A stretch of DNA of 13,488 nt from Flavobacteriales bacterium (GCA_015488785.1 WFNC01000278.1:1-13488), one strand, 5' to 3'; positions 5,841 through 12,707 are shown, counted from the stretch's first letter. Made by a program: numbers and translations. The notes: generated from the sequence alone by a model not told the origin.

Positions 5841-8558
5841 ATGAAAAATATAGTTTTATTATTCAGTTCATTATTCATTAGCGTAACATTATTCGCTCAC
5901 GAAGGAATGTGGATTCCCTCACTTCTGAAAGCATTGGAAGATGACATGCAAGCAAAAGGATTAAAACTTTCGGCTGAAGATATTTATTCGATTAATCATT
6001 CCAGTTTAAAAGATGCGATAGTCCATTTTGGAGGAGGTTGTACAGCCGAAGTGGTTTCTAATCAAGGTTTAATTTTAACCAATCACCATTGTGGGTTTTA
6101 CAATATACAGCAGCATAGCTCTTTAGAACATGACTATTTGAAAGATGGTTTTTGGGCAATGAACAAAAGCGAAGAATTAGTAAACGACGGATTAACAGCT
6201 ACTTTTATTGTAAGAATAGAAGACGTGACAAGTAAACTAAACAAAGGAATTGTAAATGGAATGGATGTTACAGAACAAAACATTATTCGCCAACGAAACA
6301 GCCAAGAGTTACTAAAAGGAGCTGTAAAAGGGACAAAACATAAAGCTGTAATAAAGCCTTTCTTTTATGGAAATGAATTTTATATGATTGTCACCAAAAC
6401 ATTTACAGATGTTCGTTTGGTAGGCGCTCCACCAAGTGCTATTGGGAAATTTGGAGGAGATACAGACAACTGGGTTTGGCCTCGTCATACAGGTGATTTT
6501 TCTGTATTTAGAATCTACGCCAATAAAGATAATAAACCTGCCGAGCCCTCGGTAGAAAATGTACCTTACAAACCAGAAACATGGTTGCCTGTATCGTTGG
6601 AAGGAGTCGAAAAAGATGATTTTACGATGGTTTTTGGATTCCCAGGAACTACAGAACAATACCTATCTTCTAGAGCAGTAGAAGATTATATTAATGTCAT
6701 AAACCCTGCTCGTATAGAAATGCGAAAACAAAGTCTTTCTGTTATAGATGCTGCCATGGGTAACTCTGATGCTGTAAGAATAAAATACGCTTCTAAACAA
6801 TCTCGAATTAGTAATGCTTACAAAAAATGGATTGGTCAAAACCTCGGTTTAAAGAAAAAAGATGTTATTGGTCAAAAATTAAAGTTAGAAGCAGAATATT
6901 TGGATCGTGTACCTAAAGACGGAAAGTATAAAGACGTTTTGCATCGCCTAATTAGACAAGATGAAAAAATGTTAAAATTTAAAAAGGCTAGCTCATTGTT
7001 TGTAGAACTTTATTATTACGGGCCTGAAATTATTCGTTTTGCAGATGGATTTCATAAACTGTTTGATGCTGAAATGCCTAAAAAAGAACTAAAAGCAAAA
7101 AAAGAGGAATTGCAAAAAGCCTTTGATAAAGAATTGGCAATTAAAAAGAAAGGGGTTGCAGGTTATTTTAAGAATTATGAATTAACTGTTGATCAGAGTA
7201 TTTTCGAAAAATTACTACCACTTTATATTGAATACTCAGGGAAAGAATCTTTACCGGAGAGCTTACAAAAAATGGCGATTAAATTCAAAGGTAAAAACGG
7301 TAAGTTAGATGTAAAATCTTACGCTGATTACTTGTACAAAAAATCGATTTTTACTTCTGAAGCAAAAGTTAATAAATTATTAAAAAGTAAAAAGAAGAAA
7401 CTAAGAAAGTCAATACTAAAAGATCCTGCTTATATTTTAGCAAATGGGTTGATAAAACAAAGAGAGAAAAACACACCAGCTTACAGGCAAGAAGCGGCAT
7501 TACAAAACGAACTAATGCGTTTGTTTGTTTCTGCTCAAATGGAATATTTTCCTGAGAAAAAGTTTTGGGCAGATGCTAATAGTACCCTCCGTTTAACTTA
7601 CGGTAAAATAGAAGGTTCTGCTCCTAGAGACGGAATGGAATATACTTGGTTTACGACTTTAGATGGAATTATAGAAAAAAATAATACAGGAGAAAAAGAT
7701 TTTGTAATCCCTCCAAAAATGAGAGACCTGTGGAAGGCAAAAGATTATGGTAGATATGCGACAAACGGAAACCTAAGAGTTTGTTTATTGGGTTCTAATC
7801 ACACTACGGGAGGAAATTCAGGAAGTCCTGTCATTAATGGAGAAGGACATTTAATTGGTATTAATTTCGATAGAAGTTGGGAAAGTACAATGAGTGATTT
7901 AAAATTTAATGGAGACATTTGCAGAAACATAATGGTCGATATAAAATATGTGCTTTGGGTAATGGATAAATATGCAGGCGCAAGGCATTTGGTAGAAGAA
8001 ATGGAATTGGTGGACAACAATTGGAGAATTAAAAACAGAATTAAGATTAACAAACTAGCGATAAAACAAAACACAAATCGATTGAGAGATGTTCCTTCAG
8101 ACCAAGAAGCTTTATTGAATAGAGCAAAAGCATATTTGGAATTAGAAATGGAAACAGAAGGTTTTAATGATCTAAATGCTATACTAATAAACGACAGCAA
8201 AAATATTGAAGCGCTAAACGAAAGAGCGAAGTACTATGCAAACAAAGGAGAATTTAAAAAAGCATTAAAAGACATTGATAAATCTTTAAAAGTAAACAAA
8301 CTAGCTAACCAAGAAGCTAACTTCATAAAAGGAACTATTTTAGCAAGCAAAGGAAGTTATGAAAGCGCAATAGAATATTTTAATAAAACAATCGCAATAG
8401 ACTATAGTCATTATAAAGCTTATTACAACAGAGGTGTTTGCCAACAAGAATTAGGAAATACCGAAGAAGCGTGTAGAAACTTTAAATTAGCAAAACTAAT
8501 GGGAGGAGAAGCAGCTAGGAACATGCACAATATCAATTGTTCGTTTGGTGGTTGGTAA
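5841..8558 (+). CDS. Secreted S46-family dipeptidyl-peptidase (DPP11-like, Asp/Glu-type) with C-terminal TPR repeats
   Basis: This 905-residue exported serine exopeptidase should remove dipeptides from peptide N-termini in the periplasm or at the surface. The ATG at 5841 gives a clear signal peptide (KNIVLLFSSLFISVTLFA), followed by the HEGMWIP start typical of mature S46 enzymes; an earlier in-frame ATG (5808) would spoil it. The chymotrypsin-like triad is visible: His83 in TNHHCGF, Asp219 in WPRHTGDFS and Ser660 in TGGNSGSPV. Arg678 lies 18 residues after the serine. In Porphyromonas gingivalis DPP11, Arg673 lies 18 after Ser655 and confers Asp/Glu preference at P1, while DPP7 has Gly. The catalytic part ends near 720, the normal S46 length. 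Residues 755-891 are four TPR units of 34 residues, with one extra residue between the second and third. A short tail ends in Cys-Ser-Phe-Gly-Gly-Trp. There is no T9SS sorting domain. Confidence 0.95.
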   Translation: MKNIVLLFSSLFISVTLFAHEGMWIPSLLKALEDDMQAKGLKLSAEDIYSINHSSLKDAIVHFGGGCTAEVVSNQGLILTNHHCGFYNIQQHSSLEHDYLKDGFWAMNKSEELVNDGLTATFIVRIEDVTSKLNKGIVNGMDVTEQNIIRQRNSQELLKGAVKGTKHKAVIKPFFYGNEFYMIVTKTFTDVRLVGAPPSAIGKFGGDTDNWVWPRHTGDFSVFRIYANKDNKPAEPSVENVPYKPETWLPVSLEGVEKDDFTMVFGFPGTTEQYLSSRAVEDYINVINPARIEMRKQSLSVIDAAMGNSDAVRIKYASKQSRISNAYKKWIGQNLGLKKKDVIGQKLKLEAEYLDRVPKDGKYKDVLHRLIRQDEKMLKFKKASSLFVELYYYGPEIIRFADGFHKLFDAEMPKKELKAKKEELQKAFDKELAIKKKGVAGYFKNYELTVDQSIFEKLLPLYIEYSGKESLPESLQKMAIKFKGKNGKLDVKSYADYLYKKSIFTSEAKVNKLLKSKKKKLRKSILKDPAYILANGLIKQREKNTPAYRQEAALQNELMRLFVSAQMEYFPEKKFWADANSTLRLTYGKIEGSAPRDGMEYTWFTTLDGIIEKNNTGEKDFVIPPKMRDLWKAKDYGRYATNGNLRVCLLGSNHTTGGNSGSPVINGEGHLIGINFDRSWESTMSDLKFNGDICRNIMVDIKYVLWVMDKYAGARHLVEEMELVDNNWRIKNRIKINKLAIKQNTNRLRDVPSDQEALLNRAKAYLELEMETEGFNDLNAILINDSKNIEALNERAKYYANKGEFKKALKDIDKSLKVNKLANQEANFIKGTILASKGSYESAIEYFNKTIAIDYSHYKAYYNRGVCQQELGNTEEACRNFKLAKLMGGEAARNMHNINCSFGGW

Positions 8559-8725
8559 TTTTTTTTAAAATTATTAAAAACTAACAATAAATTGATTCTT
8601 ATAATCTTTCAATACCACAGTAGTTAACCATTATTAAACTGGATGGCACGCATAGCCAAGAAAATAATTTATAACAAATTCTACACGTAAGATGGATTTT
8701 AGATAATAAATTTTTACTTTGATTC

Positions 8726-8794
8726 ATTTTTGTATAATCTGCAACGTATTGTGTACAATGTTGTTTTTGATTAGTTAATGTTCTAAACAAAAAT
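8726..8794 (+). repeat. Structured direct repeat, copy 1
   Basis: Bases 8728-8792 match 10069-10133 with a single difference (G at 8741, A at 10082). The unit is bounded by ATTTTTGT and ACAAAAAT, an 8-bp inverted pair. Nested inside are TAATC/GATTA, CAAC/GTTG and ATTGT/ACAAT, so the unit can fold into an interrupted hairpin. The copies have the same orientation and flank the lipoprotein gene. Confidence 0.85.
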
Positions 8795-8837
8795 AAGCTT
8801 GTGTTTGCATGAAATATTAAATTAGGGCCAACTCCTA

Positions 8838-8922
8838 AGCTAGAAGAGTCTAAAATAAAACTTGCTTATCCGTTTGTTTCCCCAAAAGGATAAAAAAGCT
8901 CTATTATTTCACTCTTCTAGCT
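8838..8922. repeat. Imperfect inverted repeat with 12-bp perfect outer arms
   Basis: AGCTAGAAGAGT (8838-8849) is perfectly inverted as ACTCTTCTAGCT (8911-8922). The pairing continues imperfectly inward to TTATCC/GGATAA around a 16-nt loop (8872-8887), giving arms of about 34 nt. Confidence 0.75.
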
Positions 8923-8947
8923 CTATGTCCTAAAGCCAGACAGGCTC

Positions 8948-9002
8948 TTCATTTTTTTCTTAGTCAAAAAAACGAAGCAAAAAAGACAAGGCTAAAAATG
9001 AA
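8948..9002. repeat. Imperfect inverted repeat, 18-nt arms
   Basis: The arm 8948-8965 (TTCATTTTTTTCTTAGTC) pairs with 8985-9002 at 14 of 18 positions, around an A-rich 19-nt loop. It overlaps the left end of the next inverted repeat by six bases, so the two structures are alternative or nested. Confidence 0.5.
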
Positions 9003-9105
9003 TATAAATATAGACCGGCATAAAAGTTAAGTTCGGTTGGCGGATCTCCTAGCGGAGCTAGCCAATCTCTCTAAACTTTCATTTTGTTCTATATTCACAT
9101 TCATT
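8997..9105. repeat. Long imperfect inverted repeat, 45-nt arms with inner CTCC/GGAG hairpin
   Basis: The left arm is 8997-9041 and the right arm 9061-9105. Both outer (AATGAAT, AATATAGA) and inner (AAAGTT, TTGGC) blocks match, with scattered mismatches. The 19-nt loop contains CTCCTAGCGGAG, itself a small hairpin. The GC-rich core stands out in AT-rich DNA. The layout recalls the hairpin at 2384-2484. Confidence 0.75.
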
Positions 9106-9237
9106 TAAAGGCCATTTAAATTTCGTCAAAAATTCCAATTTCTCTTTCTTTGGGGAAGGAGGCGGACAAGCATAAAACACACTCAACATACTGTAGATTA
9201 GCGTGTTATGATGCTTTTGTAAAAAAAATCAAAACCT

Positions 9238-9246
9238 CCCCCCCCC
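9238..9246 (+). repeat. Homopolymeric tract of nine cytosines upstream of the lipoprotein gene
   Basis: Nine consecutive C lie 87 bp before the lipoprotein ATG, in very AT-rich surroundings. Tracts of this length are prone to slipped-strand mispairing. The position, between possible upstream promoter sequence and the start codon, could make expression phase-variable. This is inference, as the transcription start is not known. Confidence 0.8.
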
Positions 9247-9333
9247 ATTTGAAGAAGTAATTGCGTATTGTATAGTGAGGCTCATAAATACTAAATTAGA
9301 ATAATTAAAACCTAAACATAAAAACTAAGAATC

Positions 9334-9867
9334 ATGAAAAATTTAAAAATAACAGTAATCGCATTATTAAGCTTAACATTAGCAACAGTATCATGTAAAA
9401 AAACAGAAGCTCCTGAAGCTGCTCCAGCAGTACAACAAAATGATGATAATGATCAAAACGCTGGAGAAAATGATACTACAGGTAATTCAGTTATTTCATT
9501 TATGGATAAACTTGGTGCTATAGGAACAACTGACAGCACAATTACTTATGATGCTAACTCAATAATGGATAATGAAATTTCTTTTAATAATACACCTAGT
9601 GATTATTCAGGAATTGACGTTTGGACAGCTAACAATGGAGGAGTAGTAAGTGCTGATTTACAAACAGCTGGAAATTATACAGATAAATTAAGTGCAATTT
9701 CAATTTACAATGAAGCTACTTCAGCTTATGAACTTTATACTTTAGTAGGTTCTTCAGCTCACTCATTAAGTGTCTTTACTACTGGCGGATATGCAATAGT
9801 ATTAGGAGGTACATTTACAAATACCAATGGAGACACTGTTGTTATTCCAGAAATTGCGATAAAATAA
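9334..9867 (+). CDS. Small lipoprotein of unknown function
   Basis: This 177-residue protein has a lipoprotein signal peptide: basic KNLK, a hydrophobic core, and a lipobox ending in Thr-Val-Ser-Cys with the acylated cysteine at position 21. An acidic, low-complexity linker rich in Ala, Asp, Asn and Gln runs over about 24-51, probably extending the domain away from the membrane. Residues 52-177 form a Thr/Ser/Gly-rich, probably beta-strand domain with no other cysteine, and I do not recognise its family. It should sit in the outer membrane, facing either the periplasm or the surface. I see no clear surface-export signal after the cysteine, which is followed by Lys-Lys-Thr-Glu. The gene stands alone. 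A C9 tract precedes it, a strong terminator follows, and the two copies of the structured repeat flank it. Upstream of the A-rich start there is no good TAnnTTTG match. Confidence 0.9.
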   Translation: MKNLKITVIALLSLTLATVSCKKTEAPEAAPAVQQNDDNDQNAGENDTTGNSVISFMDKLGAIGTTDSTITYDANSIMDNEISFNNTPSDYSGIDVWTANNGGVVSADLQTAGNYTDKLSAISIYNEATSAYELYTLVGSSAHSLSVFTTGGYAIVLGGTFTNTNGDTVVIPEIAIK

Positions 9868-9903
9868 ATTAATTCGATTATTATTAAGATAATAAGCAAG
9901 TAT

Positions 9904-9940
9904 AAAAAAAGCGATTTCATTAATTTGAAGTCGCTTTTTT
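9904..9940 (+). terminator. Rho-independent terminator of the lipoprotein gene
   Basis: GCGATTTCA (9911-9919) pairs with TGAAGTCGC (9926-9934), with one G-T wobble and a 6-nt loop, flanked by A7 and T6 runs. It lies 36 bp past the lipoprotein stop. Confidence 0.88.
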
Positions 9941-10067
9941 GCTTTTATAAGGTCTAAAAAATATTTTTTAAAAGTAGCAATAATCTAATTGCATCGTTTG
10001 AGTAATTACAAAAATAGAATCTACCTTGCGAGTAGTGTTTAATAATTTATAAATATACCTAAGTTTA

Positions 10068-10134
10068 ATTTTGTATAATCTACAACGTATTGTGTACAAT
10101 GTTGTTTTTGATTAGTTAATGTTCTAAACAAAAT
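10068..10134 (+). repeat. Structured direct repeat, copy 2
   Basis: This is the partner of 8726-8794, 1341 bp away and in the same orientation, with one substitution in the 65-bp core. Here the terminal inverted pair is ATTTTGT/ACAAAAT. Relative to copy 1, one T is missing on the left and one A on the right, so the terminal stem stays perfectly paired in both copies. Confidence 0.85.
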
Positions 10135-10198
10135 CCTATTCGTTGCCTGCAACTCTCGGTATATGCATGTAGCTCCGTTTTAACGCTTTGTCTGATAT

Positions 10199-10220
10199 GC
10201 TTTTTAGTCTTTTCAGAGCC
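10199..10220 (+). repeat. Dispersed short repeat, copy B
   Basis: GCTTTTTAGTCTTTTCAGAG followed by CC resembles 2246-2268. It lies in the loop of the TGTCTGA/TCAGACA inverted repeat, downstream of the rluD-like gene. Confidence 0.55.
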
Positions 10221-10234
10221 TCAGACATAGCCGT

Positions 10235-10260
10235 AAAAAAGCGAAGAAACATCTTCGCCT
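10235..10260 (-). terminator. Rho-independent terminator of the rluD-like gene
   Basis: On the minus strand, GCGAAGA-TGTT-TCTTCGC forms a perfect 7-bp stem with a 4-nt loop, followed by six T (the A run 10235-10240 on the plus strand). It lies about 30 bp past the stop codon of the pseudouridine synthase gene. Confidence 0.9.
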
Positions 10261-10288
10261 TTTATGTTTTCTCCTCTCTAAAAATACT

Positions 10289-11341
10289 TCATTCTTCACT
10301 CATTCCCAAAGCGGCATATTTTCTCCATTTGTCAATACCTGCAACCATATCTTCTGGTAAGTCAGAGTCAAATTGCATCCATTCTTTTGTTCTCGGATGA
10401 GTAAACCCTAATGATTTGGCGTGTAAAGCTTGTCTTGGCAATAGTTTAAAGCAATTCTCTACGAATTGTTTGTACTTATTAAACATTGTTCCTTTCAAAA
10501 TTCGATCACCTCCATATTCAAAATCATTAAATAAAGGGTGTCCAATATGCTTCATGTGAATACGAATCTGATGTGTACGTCCTGTTTCCAATCTACACTC
10601 GATAAGAGAAACATAACCAAAACGCTCCATCATTTTATAATGTGTTACAGCGTGTTTTCCAATCTCAGGATCTTCAAAAACATCCATTACTTTTCTGTTT
10701 TTGAGCGAACGCGCTAAATTTCCTGTTACTGTTCCTTCTTCCTCTTCAAAATCACCCCAAACTAAAGCGTTATATCTTCTATAAGTTGTACGGTCGTAGA
10801 ATTGTTTCGCTAAATGAGTTAAAGCTTCTTCGGTTTTGGCTACAACCATAACTCCAGAAGTATTCTTGTCTAACCGATGAACTAAACCAGGTCTCCCAAA
10901 ATAATTATTTGGCAACGACGGTAAATTATCAAAATGATAGACCAAAGCATTGACTAAAGTTCCCGTATAGTTTCCAAATCCAGGATGAACAACAAGACCA
11001 GCTTGTTTGTTCAATACAATTAAATCATCATCTTCATAAATAATATCTAAAGGAATATCCTCTGGGATTAATTCTAAATTACGAACAGGATAAGGCAAGA
11101 CAATCGAAATTTCATCGGCAGGTTTAACTTTGTAATTCACTTTTACGACCTCATCGTTTACTAAAATAGTTCCATTTTTGGCTGCTATTTGTAATTTATT
11201 ACGAGAAGTATTTGGTATTCTGTCCATCAAAAATTTATCAATTCTCAATGGTTCTTGTCCTGGATCTGCGACAATATTATAATGTTCAAAAAGTTCTTCC
11301 GACTCTTCTTGATCTGCTCTATCAATTTGTTCTTCGTTCAT
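10289..11341 (-). CDS. rluD: RluA/RluD-family 23S rRNA pseudouridine synthase
   Basis: This 350-residue cytoplasmic enzyme isomerises uridine to pseudouridine in large-subunit rRNA. RluD itself modifies helix 69 (positions 1911, 1915 and 1917, E. coli numbering). An S4 RNA-binding domain spans about 31-80 (RIDKFLMDRIPNTSRNKLQI). The catalytic domain follows with LVVHPGFGNYTGTLVNAL and the catalytic loop HRLDKNTSG; Asp158 is the nucleophile. RLETGRTHQIRIHMKHIGHP is the conserved RNA-binding and core motif. The S4 domain plus the typical length favours RluD over the shorter RluA or RluC types, but the exact target site cannot be read from the sequence. The first 20 residues are acidic and probably flexible. 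The start is 73 bp downstream of the secreted nuclease gene on the same strand. No promoter consensus is obvious in that gap, so read-through transcription is possible. A strong terminator follows at 10235-10260. Confidence 0.93.
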   Translation of the reverse strand: MNEEQIDRADQEESEELFEHYNIVADPGQEPLRIDKFLMDRIPNTSRNKLQIAAKNGTILVNDEVVKVNYKVKPADEISIVLPYPVRNLELIPEDIPLDIIYEDDDLIVLNKQAGLVVHPGFGNYTGTLVNALVYHFDNLPSLPNNYFGRPGLVHRLDKNTSGVMVVAKTEEALTHLAKQFYDRTTYRRYNALVWGDFEEEEGTVTGNLARSLKNRKVMDVFEDPEIGKHAVTHYKMMERFGYVSLIECRLETGRTHQIRIHMKHIGHPLFNDFEYGGDRILKGTMFNKYKQFVENCFKLLPRQALHAKSLGFTHPRTKEWMQFDSDLPEDMVAGIDKWRKYAALGMSEE

Positions 11342-11414
11342 TTTCTTGTTGTAAAATTGAGGTTTAGTAATAATTTATTATTTAGAACCTTAAATAAATT
11401 AATCGTTTTCGATA

Positions 11415-12692
11415 TTAATAAACCATTACTTTAGCGCTTACTGGCGCTCCATCTGCGATTATGTTTACAATGTAAATACCTGTTGTTAGGTTTTGTAAAT
11501 AATCAGAAATAGTCGTTGTATTGTTATAGTGCTGTTTAAACATCAACTGTCCTGATGTGTTATAGATTCTTAAATCTATCTTTTCATGCCTAGCCGAAAA
11601 TTTAACTTCCAACATTTTTGTTTCTGAATTAAAACTAAAATTATCAACTAAGTTTTCTTGTTCTTGAATACTAACGGGACCTCCGACTTTTACTTTTAAC
11701 AAAATAGGTAAATGATCACTGGTATAAAACAAAGCATTTGCTACATCTTGTGGAACATCAGAATTAGAGAGATAATTAACCGATTCATTAAAATGATTTC
11801 CATCTTGTCCAACAGCTCTGTAAGAACCTGTATTATATTTAACACCTTGCGAACCATTTATAATGTCATTTGAAACAAAAATCATATCAAAACGATCATC
11901 TAACCCTCCATTAGAACCTCCTCCATAAGTATCACAACCATAACACCTAGATGATTGTGTATGTACACTTCGATCACTATAGCTATTGTGCCAAGTTCCA
12001 GGGTGATTTATAGGATCATTCAAATCTAATGTTCCTCCATTTAAAAATGTCTGATATGCTGATTCCGAACTACTGTAAATATTCATATCTCCTCCAACGA
12101 TTACATTTTGAGTTCTATTGTGATTCGTTAAATAATTTTTTAATGATGTTACAGCCGCATTTCTTCTTTGTCCGTTATTAAGAGAAGCTCCATATCCAAA
12201 ATCGGCAGCTGTTCCCGCTTTTAAGTGACATCCATACAAATAAATAAAAGTTGTATCGTGTGTAATCGCCAAATTTGGATCTTTATAATAAACAATATAT
12301 TCACTGATTGCTCTCAAACTGGTGTTAATATTATTTTGTTTTTTTAATCCTATTTTATTCATATTATAGAACAATAGATTATCGGTATCACTCCCATTAG
12401 CATCTTGAAATACAGCCTTAGCATAATGAGATACTCCATTAGCATTTAGACCTCTTGTTAATATTTGAGTTGCTCCATAAGCACTTTTTAACTCACTGAC
12501 AATAAAGATATCGGGTTGAGTATGCTGAATAATTTTATTTAAGGTATCCGCTCTATCTGGTGTCGAAGAAGGGAATTTTAACATATTATAAAACATAACG
12601 GTTAAATCCTCTTGCGCTTTCACAGACACAAACATTGGGGAGGTTAATATCCCTAGTACAAACAATTGCTTTAATATTTTTCTTTTTACCAT
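11415..12692 (-). CDS. Secreted endonuclease/exonuclease/phosphatase-family protein with type IX (Por) sorting domain
   Basis: This 425-residue exported hydrolase belongs to the metal-dependent EEP superfamily (DNase I-like nucleases and phosphatases). I chose the ATG at 12690-12692 because it gives a good signal peptide (KRKILKQLFVLGILTSPMFVS, cleavage near AQ at 26-27); the frame is open for 40 more codons upstream, but these resemble no signal. EEP landmarks are present: Asn36 in FYNMLKF, Glu67 in IVSELKS, His156 in GCHLKAG, Asp202/Asn204 in GGDMNIY, DDRFDMIFVS (265-274) and Asp326-His327 in SDHLP. A CYGC pair (250-253) may form a disulfide. Residues about 349-425 are a type-A T9SS sorting domain (LRIYNTSGQ... 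then TTGIYIVNI...), so the protein should cross the outer membrane and be released or surface-anchored. The substrate could be extracellular DNA or RNA, or a phosphoester; it cannot be fixed from the motifs. The rluD-like gene follows 73 bp downstream. Confidence 0.9.
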   Translation of the reverse strand: MVKRKILKQLFVLGILTSPMFVSVKAQEDLTVMFYNMLKFPSSTPDRADTLNKIIQHTQPDIFIVSELKSAYGATQILTRGLNANGVSHYAKAVFQDANGSDTDNLLFYNMNKIGLKKQNNINTSLRAISEYIVYYKDPNLAITHDTTFIYLYGCHLKAGTAADFGYGASLNNGQRRNAAVTSLKNYLTNHNRTQNVIVGGDMNIYSSSESAYQTFLNGGTLDLNDPINHPGTWHNSYSDRSVHTQSSRCYGCDTYGGGSNGGLDDRFDMIFVSNDIINGSQGVKYNTGSYRAVGQDGNHFNESVNYLSNSDVPQDVANALFYTSDHLPILLKVKVGGPVSIQEQENLVDNFSFNSETKMLEVKFSARHEKIDLRIYNTSGQLMFKQHYNNTTTISDYLQNLTTGIYIVNIIADGAPVSAKVMVY

Positions 12693-12699
12693 AACAATA

Positions 12700-12707
12700 C
12701 AAAGATA
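12700..12707 (-). promoter_or_regulatory. Putative -7 element (TATCTTTG) of the secreted nuclease gene
   Basis: On the minus strand TATCTTTG fits TAnnTTTG exactly, only 7 nt before the chosen ATG. If it is used, the transcript would be almost leaderless. No clear -33 TTG is seen, so the match may be fortuitous. Confidence 0.35.

Larger units (their letters stand above)
8559..9333. other. Repeat- and hairpin-rich intergenic region upstream of the lipoprotein gene
   Basis: I find no convincing coding region in these 775 bp. From left to right it holds about 165 bp of plain AT-rich DNA, the structured repeat at 8726-8794, inverted repeats at 8838-8922, 8948-9002 and 8997-9105, and a C9 tract at 9238-9246. 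The minus-strand open frame at 8599-8790 overlaps the repeat and has no protein-like features. The inverted repeats lie end to end, so the block 8838-9105 may be a single non-autonomous mobile element or a large structured transcript end. Confidence 0.7.
9868..10288. other. Intergenic region between lipoprotein gene and rluD-like gene
   Basis: It holds the lipoprotein terminator (9904-9940), copy 2 of the structured repeat (10068-10134), the dispersed motif at 10199-10220 and the minus-strand terminator at 10235-10260. A 7-bp inverted repeat, TGTCTGA/TCAGACA (10189-10195 and 10221-10227), encloses the dispersed motif. The stretch 9941-10067 shows nothing recognisable. Confidence 0.7.

Noticed and set aside
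7799..8200. 133-codon minus-strand frame inside the S46 peptidase gene
   Set aside because: It lies wholly opposite strong, conserved coding sequence including the catalytic serine region and has no recognisable domain.
8556..8573. TAATTTT/AAAATTA hairpin at the S46 stop codon as a terminator
   Set aside because: The stem is pure AT and includes the stop codon. It is too weak to call.
8599..8790. Minus-strand 63-codon frame in the intergenic region
   Set aside because: It overlaps the structured repeat, shows no domain or signal peptide, and is of a length expected by chance.
8726..8794. Structured repeat as an integron attC site
   Set aside because: The inner CAAC/GTTG pair is suggestive, but the R' and R'' core-site consensus and the extrahelical-base layout are not recognisable, and no integrase gene is present.
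10188..10400. Plus-strand 70-codon frame across the rluD terminator
   Set aside because: It overlaps the terminator hairpin and the 3' end of the rluD-like gene on the other strand.
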